In this document: piece by piece, positions 5,807-11,809 of the stretch | Numbering within the stretch: the stretch's first letter is position 1 | Layout of the letters: every line of letters starts with the position of its first letter | DNA from: JBKHBT01 sp046542255 | GTDB taxonomy: Bacteria; UBP14; UBA6098; JBKHBT01 | Direction: 5' to 3' | DNA: 11,809 bases | NCBI GenBank assembly: GCA_046542255.1 | Contig: JBKHBT010000105.1 | Location: 1 to 11,809, forward strand | Program-made: the position numbers and the translations under genes | The notes under the pieces: model-generated | Told to the model about the DNA's origin: nothing | What the model saw: only the letters and a program-made list of their open reading frames with translations | Database searches by the model: none

Positions 5807-7150
5807 ATGTTTGAGAAATTATCAGAAAGATTAAATGATGTTTTCAGCGGTTTGAAAAAGCGCGGAAAACTCAATGAGAAAAATGTAAAAGATGCATTAA
5901 AGCAAGTTCGCCGCGCCCTTCTCGAGGCAGATGTCAATTTCAAGGTCGTTAAGACCTTTATAAAGAATGTAGAAAAAGAAGCCGTTGGCGAAAAAGTACT
6001 TAAGTCGATTAGCCCGGGCCAGCAAGTAATCAAAATTGTCCACGATGAACTTGTCAAATTGCTCGGTGGTGAAGCGGCAAATCTTGAGCTTCCACATCAA
6101 CACCCTACGCTTATCATGATGATGGGGCTTCAGGGTTCTGGAAAAACAACTCATACAGTCAAACTTGCTCATTATTATTCTAAACAAGGCTGGAAACCCT
6201 GTGTGGTTGGATGCGATATCTATCGACCTGCTGCCGGCGACCAGCTCAAGATCATGGCAGAAACTGCAGATGTGCCTTATATCATTTTCAATAAGGGGGA
6301 AAAACCGCAGCAGGTTGTTACACGTGCAAAGCTTCAGGCAAGGCAAAATGGCTGGGACCTTCTAATCATAGATACGGCCGGAAGACTGCAAATCGATGAC
6401 GCCATGATGATGGAGCTGATGGAAATCAAGATGATGGAACAGCCCGACCGCTCGCTTATGGTTGCCGATGCAATGACCGGGCAAGAAGCAGTAAATATCG
6501 CTGCCGAATTCGACAGGCGGATAGGAATCGATGGATATATCTTATCCAAAATGGATGGAGATGCTCGTGGCGGCGCTGCGCTTTCATTGCGAGAGGTTAC
6601 AGGCAAACCTCTTTATTTCATCGGTGTTGGTGAAAAAGTCGATCAGCTACAAAAATTCCATCCCGACAGGCAGGCTAATCGAATTCTCGGCATGGGCGAT
6701 GTTGTTACTCTCGTGGAAAAAGCTCAGGAAGCCATCGATGATGAAAAAGCTGCCAAAATGGAGAAAAAACTCCGCCGCGCAGAATTTACTCTCGCAGACT
6801 TCCTAGACCAACTCCACAGCCTCAAAAAAATGGGCCCGATGGATGAAATCATGAAAATGATTCCCGGAATGGGCGGGGCCAAAATCCCAAAAGGCGCATT
6901 CGATACCGACAGAATCAAATATATCGAAGCAATAATAAATTCTATGACTCCACAGGAAAGAGAAAAACCGCATATCATAAAAGGCAGCCGCCGAAAGAGA
7001 ATTGCAAATGGCTCAGGAACACGAGTCCAGGATGTTAATCGCCTCTTAAAGGATTTCAAAAAGATGAAGAAGATGATAAAACAAATGAAAAAGAGCGGCT
7101 TCTTCAGTGGCGGCGGTGGCGGTATGGGATTTCCTGGCATGGGAATGTAG
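5807..7150 (+). CDS. ffh: Signal recognition particle protein Ffh (SRP54)
   Basis: The 447-residue GTPase binds signal peptides emerging from the ribosome and, with 4.5S/6S RNA and FtsY, delivers them to the membrane. The N domain begins MFEKLSERLNDVF. The G domain has the P-loop GLQGSGKTT (107-115), CDIYRPAAGDQL (136-147), DTAGRL (189-194) and SKMDGDARGG (247-256). The M domain carries the RNA-binding RRKRIANGSG (395-404) and ends in a Gly/Met-rich tail GGGGGMGFPGMGM. Length and motifs are normal. The ATG at 5807 fits the family N-terminus; the same frame stays open upstream to 5762 but adds non-conserved residues. The ribosome binding site is weak (TTGGA). No SRP RNA gene was recognised nearby. 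Confidence 0.97.
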   Translation: MFEKLSERLNDVFSGLKKRGKLNEKNVKDALKQVRRALLEADVNFKVVKTFIKNVEKEAVGEKVLKSISPGQQVIKIVHDELVKLLGGEAANLELPHQHPTLIMMMGLQGSGKTTHTVKLAHYYSKQGWKPCVVGCDIYRPAAGDQLKIMAETADVPYIIFNKGEKPQQVVTRAKLQARQNGWDLLIIDTAGRLQIDDAMMMELMEIKMMEQPDRSLMVADAMTGQEAVNIAAEFDRRIGIDGYILSKMDGDARGGAALSLREVTGKPLYFIGVGEKVDQLQKFHPDRQANRILGMGDVVTLVEKAQEAIDDEKAAKMEKKLRRAEFTLADFLDQLHSLKKMGPMDEIMKMIPGMGGAKIPKGAFDTDRIKYIEAIINSMTPQEREKPHIIKGSRRKRIANGSGTRVQDVNRLLKDFKKMKKMIKQMKKSGFFSGGGGGMGFPGMGM

Positions 7151-7168
7151 TCTATTTTAAATTTTGCT

Positions 7169-7193
7169 GCTTTTGTTGAAAATTTACAAAAGC
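7169..7193 (+). other. AT-rich hairpin between ffh and the Met-rich gene
   Basis: GCTTTTGT (7169-7176) and ACAAAAGC (7186-7193) form a perfect eight-pair stem around the nine-base loop TGAAAATTT. No T-run follows, so it is not a clear terminator. It may be a processing or partial attenuation site in the 62-base gap, or chance in AT-rich DNA. Confidence 0.3.
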
Positions 7194-7212
7194 CATTTCA
7201 TTGGAGATCACT

Positions 7213-7590
7213 ATGATGAAAGCTATGATAGATATGATGATACCGAAATTAGGCAAAGCTATGCGGAAGATGGATGTCGATGAAAGAATCGAATTGATGG
7301 ATGAAATGGTTCCTTATATGATGGTTGAGCTTACAATCGATGAGAAAATCCGGATGATGCAGGAAATAATGCCCAAAATGCTGGAAGATATCGATGGGAA
7401 GCAGATGCAAGATGTTGCCGACTCTATGCTGACGGTTCTGATAAACCTGATGAAAATAAAGGGCGACGACAAATTCGAAATCCTGGAAACATTATATCAT
7501 AAATGCTTTAGAATGGCTACTGAAGAAACATCCGAAGAGGTAAAGAAAAAAATGGAACAAAAATTGACGGATTTATTTAAAAGAATTTAG
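7213..7590 (+). CDS. Small methionine-rich helical protein, function unknown
   Basis: I do not recognise this 125-residue protein. It has 20 methionines (16 percent), no signal peptide, no membrane segment and one cysteine (in YHKCFRM), and is mostly charged and aliphatic, as expected of a cytosolic helical protein. Residues 23-38 (DERIELMDEMVPYMMV) and 43-58 (DEKIRMMQEIMPKMLE) are a 20-residue-period tandem repeat, with a weaker earlier copy around MIDMMIPKL (5-13). Each unit has an MxPxM-like centre. The start ATG at 7213 has GGAG six bases upstream; an in-frame alternative at 7201 is poorer. It lies 62 bases after ffh and 20 bases before the hydrolase gene on the same strand, so a shared transcript with ffh is likely. 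I recall Met-rich short proteins of this look in anaerobes, without a known role. Confidence 0.8.
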   Translation: MMKAMIDMMIPKLGKAMRKMDVDERIELMDEMVPYMMVELTIDEKIRMMQEIMPKMLEDIDGKQMQDVADSMLTVLINLMKIKGDDKFEILETLYHKCFRMATEETSEEVKKKMEQKLTDLFKRI

Positions 7591-7610
7591 CCTTTCTATT
7601 TGGAGAGATA

Positions 7611-9545
7611 ATGAGAAAATTTATTGCCTTGATTTTGCTTTTTGTGACTTCATTTTGTTTTGCTGAATATTACAATGAATACCAAATCCCTATGCGCGAT
7701 AGCAAATGGCTTGCCGCTGACCTTTGGACAGCGGATTCTTCTATTGCCAAACCAATTATCCTTATCCAAACGCCATACAATAAAGACATGTACCACGCAG
7801 TCGATCCATTTTTGGACGCCTCGGATTCTCTGGCACCTTTCGATCTTGTTCACTACCATTATGTAATTGTCGATTGGCGTGGTTTTTATGGCTCTACAGA
7901 AGCATCTGAGCCAGGCTATAATCGTGGGCTGGATGGCTATGATTGTGTCGAATGGATTGCGGAGCAGTCCTGGTCGAATGGCAAAATTGGCACTTCTGGC
8001 GGCTCGGCTCTCGGAATGCAGCAATTCAAGACGATATGGGAGCATCCGCCGCATCTGGTATGTTCTGCGCCATGGATTAAAAATTTCAAGTTTAAATATT
8101 CAAATTATTTTCCAGGTGGGATTTTATTCAAAGAACATGCTGAAGCTCATGAATATCTCGGGTTTATCTCCATGGAGCTTCTTTACGACCATGTTTTATG
8201 CTGCGATTTTTTTTGGACTCTTGGTGAAGAAAACACAGACCATGCAGACAAAATCGATGTACCGATTCTTGTTGTTACGGGTTGGTTCGATCATTCGCCA
8301 GATGATATTATCGAAGAATTTCATGAAATAAGAGCAACCAGCATCGATTCGGTTCGTCATTTGCATAAATTAATGGTCGGACCATGGACTCATTCCGGTA
8401 TTGGCAAATTAGAGCAGGGCGAACTGGAGTTCCCTACCGCTGACGGAGTCCCGCAGATTCGGGAAATGCAATTCTTCGCTAAATATCTTCGCGGAGCTGA
8501 TAATGGATATGAGGATTTCCCGGTTGGTGAATATTTTATTATGCAAAAAGACGAATTGATTCATACTGATGACTGGTTTTCTGTCTCATCCGCGAATGAT
8601 ACATTTTATCTTCAAAGCGATGGAGAATTGTCCCTTGATTCTCCTCTCGATGAAGATTCTTATACTCAGTTCGAATATGACCCTCGCGATCCATCGCCAG
8701 CCTATGGAGCCGACCGTTTCGATCCTACTGAACCAGATTTAAAAATCGGCCCTTATGACATTCGCGACTCCGTGGAAAGCCGTGATGATTGCATAATTTT
8801 CAGCACTCCGCCATTAGATGAAGAAATCACAATCGCCGGAAGGCCAAAATGCATTTTCTATGTATCGACCAACCGTCTGGATACAGATATAGCGGTAAGA
8901 ATTACCGATGTTTACCCGGATGGACGTTCGATGATTCTGGCTGATGCTGCAAGAAGAATGAGACTTTTAGAAAGCTATGCTGAAGAAAATCTCATAACTC
9001 CGGGCGAAATCTATCCTGTCGAAATCGAGCTTCGCGACCTAGCCCAGTCATTTCAACCCGGCCATAGGATAAGAATCGTGATTTCTGGCTCGATTTATCC
9101 TCTCTATGACAGGAACCTAAATAATGGCGGGCCGATGTATGAAGAAGGCGATAGCTTGATTTCTACTACCTGTGTTTATCATAATTCAAGCCATCCTTCG
9201 ATGCTGATATTGCCAATTTATGAATCTGAAGCAGCCCTTGCCGATGAAAAACCGACTAAACCTCAAAATATCGATATCAGCGCATATCCGAATCCATTTA
9301 ATAGCAAAGTTTCAATTAACATACCGGATGGTGTTATATTTGAAGGTATTTATGATATTCGCGGGAAGCTTTTATTTCCCACAAATGCCAAGGAGATAAA
9401 TGAATTAAATGGTTCAAATATCATTAACTGGCAGCCAGATGAGTCTGTTGAGTCGGGAATTTATTTAATAAGGGTGTATGATAAAAATGATAATAATCTT
9501 TATGATAATCAGTTGTTTAATAGGTCAATTGTTTATATAAAATGA
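7611..9545 (+). CDS. Secreted CocE/NonD-family hydrolase with C-terminal sorting domain
   Basis: The 644-residue protein starts with a signal peptide, probably cut after FCFA (residue 18). An alpha/beta-hydrolase domain of the CocE / X-Pro dipeptidyl-peptidase (S15) type follows. The triad is visible: S132 in GTSGGSALGM, D227 in VTGWFDHS and H261 in VGPWTHSG. Residues about 390-520 match the beta-jelly-roll PepX_C domain (TIAGRPKCIFYVSTNRLDTD; QSFQPGHRIRIVISGS). From about 556 a PNPFN domain (560-564) ending GIYLIRVYDKNDNN...SIVYIK resembles type IX secretion sorting domains, implying secretion to the surface or medium. The substrate may be peptides, esters or amides; family members differ. 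The ATG has GGAGAG four bases upstream. A broken partial copy lies just downstream. Confidence 0.92.
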   Translation: MRKFIALILLFVTSFCFAEYYNEYQIPMRDSKWLAADLWTADSSIAKPIILIQTPYNKDMYHAVDPFLDASDSLAPFDLVHYHYVIVDWRGFYGSTEASEPGYNRGLDGYDCVEWIAEQSWSNGKIGTSGGSALGMQQFKTIWEHPPHLVCSAPWIKNFKFKYSNYFPGGILFKEHAEAHEYLGFISMELLYDHVLCCDFFWTLGEENTDHADKIDVPILVVTGWFDHSPDDIIEEFHEIRATSIDSVRHLHKLMVGPWTHSGIGKLEQGELEFPTADGVPQIREMQFFAKYLRGADNGYEDFPVGEYFIMQKDELIHTDDWFSVSSANDTFYLQSDGELSLDSPLDEDSYTQFEYDPRDPSPAYGADRFDPTEPDLKIGPYDIRDSVESRDDCIIFSTPPLDEEITIAGRPKCIFYVSTNRLDTDIAVRITDVYPDGRSMILADAARRMRLLESYAEENLITPGEIYPVEIELRDLAQSFQPGHRIRIVISGSIYPLYDRNLNNGGPMYEEGDSLISTTCVYHNSSHPSMLILPIYESEAALADEKPTKPQNIDISAYPNPFNSKVSINIPDGVIFEGIYDIRGKLLFPTNAKEINELNGSNIINWQPDESVESGIYLIRVYDKNDNNLYDNQLFNRSIVYIK

Positions 9546-9640
9546 TAAGAAAATTTTCTGCCTACAAAGTAAAATATTCCGGCAATAGTTCCAAAGTTTC
9601 CTTTGTTTTTTCCTAAAACTATAAGAAATTTGAAAGCCAT

Positions 9641-9790
9641 ATGAGCTATGGGAAATGGTTAGCAATCGATCTTTGGAGGGCAGATCCATCTACTGCAAAA
9701 CCTGTGATACTTATCCAAACATCTTATGATAAGGCCATGAATAGAGCTATCTATCCATCTTTAGGGCCTATGGTTTCCACATCCTATTAA
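9641..9790 (+). pseudogene. 5' fragment of a second CocE-family hydrolase copy
   Basis: A 49-codon frame matches residues 28-68 of the intact hydrolase upstream. The blocks KWLAIDLWRADPSTAKP, VILIQTSYDKAM and NRAIYPSLGP correspond to KWLAADLWTADSSIAKP, IILIQTPYNKDM and YHAVDPFLDA. It then ends at TAA 9788-9790, with no catalytic Ser, Asp or His and no downstream remainder before the convergent gene. DNA before the ATG (about 9600-9640) still vaguely resembles the signal-peptide region but is not in an open frame. I read this as a tandem duplication that lost most of its length. The rest of the 9546-9833 gap shows only a 12-base palindrome AGAAAATTTTCT at 9548-9559. Confidence 0.8.
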
Positions 9791-9833
9791 GATTAACATT
9801 ATTTGATTGTTGACATAATTTCGATAAAATAAG

Positions 9834-10688
9834 CTAATACGTGAAATTGATATTTGCAATAAAACCATTCACATCTTCTGCTTCTTGCTCGGGATATTCA
9901 TAATCGAAATGGCCAGCGACTTCACGGCCAATTTCATTGAAAAGCCGGCTGGCAATATGCGTAATCTGCCATAATTGCTTGAAAGAGCTATCTGCATAAA
10001 GCTCGATAACCTGCCACCAAATTTTCTTGGGAATATATTTACCAATATATTGCCCACATTTGCCGGGATTCTTTTTGAAATCTGTCTTGATTCCAAAATA
10101 CCAGGTGAGCATTTTGAAAACCTCTTTGCGGATAATATTATCGAAATAATAATGTGCACAAATAATCTCACTGCGCCTAAGAGCTTTGGCAACATAAGGC
10201 AGCACCCACCAGAATTCATTACAGCATCTATCGAATTGATGTCTTGTAGGTGGCTTCGGATAGTAATCTTCTTCTGTTGGAGGAGGCAATTCGCCAAGTA
10301 GGTCATCTTTATCGAGCAATAGTACGCTCAGGCTATCGAGTTTGTCTTTTTTGAGATTTGCGATTGGCTCGATAGTAAGATCGATTCGCGAATCATCCAT
10401 AAATTGCATAAGATAGGCGAAGCTCGCTGTCGGCGATTTGATTTTGTCATCATTAATGTCCGGCATTTGCATAATCATTATTTCGCCAAATTGCTTTGCC
10501 CACTTTGGATTATTCCAGTAAGGATCGATATCTCGAACATAGTAGGCTATATCCCAATCGCTTAGCTGATCGATAAGCCCAGCAGGATTGGCGCGAGAGC
10601 CATTAAGTATCACGATACGAATATTATCGTCTTCTTTTGCGATTTCGAGGATTTTGGGAGGTAGTTCTGTTGAGCGAATGTTTAGCAT
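9834..10688 (-). CDS. Aminoglycoside 6-adenylyltransferase-like protein, ANT(6) family
   Basis: The 284-residue protein has the length and motifs of the AadE/AadK family, which transfers AMP from ATP to the 6-hydroxyl of streptomycin. The nucleotidyltransferase core is LNGSRANP (28-35, with G30-S31-R32), the metal ligands D44 and D46 in SDWDIAY, and D103 in RIDLTIEP. Family blocks in the second half include CCNEFWWVLPYVAKAL, MLTWYFGIKTDF, GKCGQYIGKYIP and HFDYEYP. All core residues are present. The ATG at 10688 has AGGTG upstream and starts MLNIRSTEL; the frame is open further upstream, but there it overlaps the secreted-protein gene, whose stop is eight bases before. Chromosomal members often occur in environmental bacteria, and actual drug resistance is unproven. 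Confidence 0.88.
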   Translation of the reverse strand: MLNIRSTELPPKILEIAKEDDNIRIVILNGSRANPAGLIDQLSDWDIAYYVRDIDPYWNNPKWAKQFGEIMIMQMPDINDDKIKSPTASFAYLMQFMDDSRIDLTIEPIANLKKDKLDSLSVLLLDKDDLLGELPPPTEEDYYPKPPTRHQFDRCCNEFWWVLPYVAKALRRSEIICAHYYFDNIIRKEVFKMLTWYFGIKTDFKKNPGKCGQYIGKYIPKKIWWQVIELYADSSFKQLWQITHIASRLFNEIGREVAGHFDYEYPEQEAEDVNGFIANINFTY

Positions 10689-10696
10689 TTGTTCAC

Positions 10697-11512
10697 CTAC
10701 TTCATATATATTGCAATAGCATTGACTGATTTGCCATCTTTTGCCCTGGCTTCTATCAGATATGTCCCCGTATTCAAGGATTTCTTGGGAATCCATATTT
10801 CTCTGTTTTCAGGCAGGCTTTCTATTAAATTTCCTTTAATGTCATAGATATTTATCTCGCTGGCATATTCCGCTCTTTTTACATTTGTAGCGTTTTTGAA
10901 TGGATTAGGTGAGACAATTAACTTCAACTCATCTTTGGGAGCCGCTTTTTCTTGTATATCAAGGAAAGATGCTGTTCTGATTCCGATATCATCGAATCGG
11001 CATTCTCTTTCGAATGAGCCGGTGCCGAAATTGGCTTCGAGATAGAAATATACCTCTGATTCACCAGCGGCAAATTCAGTGAAATCGATATTCATAAGCT
11101 CCCATTCCCTGTCATGGCCGAATCCCATTGATTTTTCGACAGTTCCCATATAGCCATCTGGCTCTACCCAGATGTAGAATCGCGCAAAATCATAATCAGA
11201 AGGGTCACCAGTATTCCACATGCGGAAACTAAGAATTACAGAATCGGCATCGGAGCAGTCGGTTATCGGTGTTCTAATGAAATTGCTCCACCAATCGGCC
11301 CAGGACATCTCACCGGAGCCAATACAGGAATCGCTTTCAAAACCTGGAGAATAAACATACATTGGGTCATTGTAGTCCGGTGCGAACCAATAATCATCAT
11401 ACCCGTATGAACTTGTGACAATCGCTGAAGCATCATCAAACCCCTCCGGACCAAATATCCAATCGCCATATGAGATCATTGCTAAAATTATCAGGATTAT
11501 TGCTTTTTTCAT
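10697..11512 (-). CDS. Secreted protein with C-terminal PNPF sorting domain, function unknown
   Basis: The 271-residue protein begins MKKAIILIILAMISYGDW, a signal peptide, with the start ATG at 11512 following AAAGGTCGAT; an upstream in-frame start at 11578 would only place extra residues before the signal. The middle (about 50-180) is rich in aromatic and acidic residues, with repeated Asp/Trp/Tyr patches (DYWFAPDYNDPMY; MSWADWWSNF; CRFDDIGI), and looks like a beta-sandwich of the MAM or carbohydrate-binding kind; this is a guess from composition and pattern. From 199 LIVSPNPFKNATN through NIYDIKGNLIESLPENREIW to GTYLIEARAKDGK is a type IX-style sorting domain. Three cysteines (63, 86, 171) remain after the signal. 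No catalytic motif is visible. The ANT(6)-like gene follows after eight bases. Confidence 0.85.
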   Translation of the reverse strand: MKKAIILIILAMISYGDWIFGPEGFDDASAIVTSSYGYDDYWFAPDYNDPMYVYSPGFESDSCIGSGEMSWADWWSNFIRTPITDCSDADSVILSFRMWNTGDPSDYDFARFYIWVEPDGYMGTVEKSMGFGHDREWELMNIDFTEFAAGESEVYFYLEANFGTGSFERECRFDDIGIRTASFLDIQEKAAPKDELKLIVSPNPFKNATNVKRAEYASEINIYDIKGNLIESLPENREIWIPKKSLNTGTYLIEARAKDGKSVNAIAIYMK

Positions 11513-11549
11513 ATCGACCTTTTTGCTTTGCCTTAATATTTGTAATTGT

Positions 11550-11578
11550 AATTTAATTTGTGGTGTGGATTTGGGCAA
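11550..11578 (-). promoter_or_regulatory. Possible promoter of the secreted-protein gene
   Basis: On the minus strand TTGCCC (11578-11573) and TAAATT (11555-11550) are 17 bases apart, upstream of the ATG at 11512, and would give a leader of about 30 bases. Both hexamers are imperfect and the region is AT-rich, so this is tentative. Confidence 0.3.
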
Positions 11579-11602
11579 GGGTTTCGAACATCAAAAATTC
11601 AA

Positions 11603-11809
11603 TTAACGGAAATTTGAGAAATATTCATCAATCTCTTCACGCATTTCTATACCTACTTCTTCAAAACAATCTAATAAATCATTGTAAGTGCCATTGCCAC
11701 CTAAGAAATCCCAGAATTCTTCAGCAACTTTTAATTCCTTTTCCAAATCCAACATTCCTGCCATTGTCCATCTGCTGTAAGGTTTCGGAGCATAAGGATT
11801 ATAGGGTAT
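11603..11809 (-). CDS. C-terminal end of a probable TdeIII-type restriction endonuclease (partial)
   Basis: A minus-strand frame is open from the right edge to TAA at 11603-11605, giving the last 68 residues of a protein. Readable blocks are YNPYAPKPYSRWTMAGMLDL, VAEEFWDFLGGNGTYNDLLD and CFEEVGIEMREEIDEYF. The pattern NPY...W(T), then EFWDFLGG.GTY.DLL..F..VG, is what I recall from the C-terminus of the TdeIII/MjaII group of type II restriction enzymes. The catalytic part lies outside the window, so the assignment rests on the tail alone, and any partner methyltransferase would be to the right. It reads toward the secreted-protein gene on the same strand, with 90 bases between. Confidence 0.5.
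   Translation of the reverse strand: MPYNPYAPKPYSRWTMAGMLDLEKELKVAEEFWDFLGGNGTYNDLLDCFEEVGIEMREEIDEYFSNFR

Noticed and set aside
6724..7140. 138-codon minus-strand frame with a proline-rich start
   Set aside because: It is the complement of the ffh M domain; the Pro and Phe runs simply mirror the Gly/Met tail and Lys codons.
9548..9559. Palindrome AGAAAATTTTCT as a terminator of the hydrolase gene
   Set aside because: It has no loop and no T-run after it, and such AT-rich palindromes are expected by chance here.

Overview
The window is AT-rich DNA from what looks like a diderm (outer-membrane) bacterium of the FCB-type lineages, probably an uncultured candidate phylum. Two proteins carry a signal peptide at the front and a C-terminal PNPF-type domain of the kind that sends proteins out through a type IX secretion system, and there is a LolD-like lipoprotein-release ATPase. 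The tRNA promoter is sigma70-like (TTGACT, 18-bp spacer, TATTAT), which differs from the Bacteroidota consensus. The phylum is inference only; no rRNA gene is present.

Layout. Positions 1-55 are a short tandem repeat that runs off the left edge. 56-561 has no convincing gene, but carries one copy of a hairpin repeat whose second copy lies at 5389-5424. From 5297 down to 562, seven genes run on the minus strand, overlapping or closely spaced, and look like one operon: lolD, mcsA, an mcsB-like gene, panD, a stand-alone GlmU-type nucleotidyltransferase, a small [2Fe-2S] protein and an HcnB-type FAD oxidoreductase. The pairs mcsA/mcsB-like and [2Fe-2S]/FAD are obvious functional partners; the rest is a mixed housekeeping operon.

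A tRNA-Thr(CGT) on the minus strand and ffh (SRP54) on the plus strand are divergently arranged with a promoter candidate for each. Downstream of ffh come a small, extremely methionine-rich protein that I do not recognise and a large secreted alpha/beta hydrolase of the CocE/X-Pro dipeptidyl-peptidase family with a C-terminal sorting domain. A decayed 5' fragment of a second copy of that hydrolase follows at about 9641-9790.

The right part is again minus strand: a secreted PNPF-domain protein followed 8 bases later by an aminoglycoside 6-adenylyltransferase-like gene. At the right edge is the C-terminal 68 codons of a gene that resembles the end of TdeIII-type restriction endonucleases.

The most interesting observations are the McsB homologue, which keeps the fold-defining sequence but has lost most catalytic and ATP-binding residues while still paired with an intact McsA, and the Met-rich small protein next to ffh, whose own M domain works through methionines.
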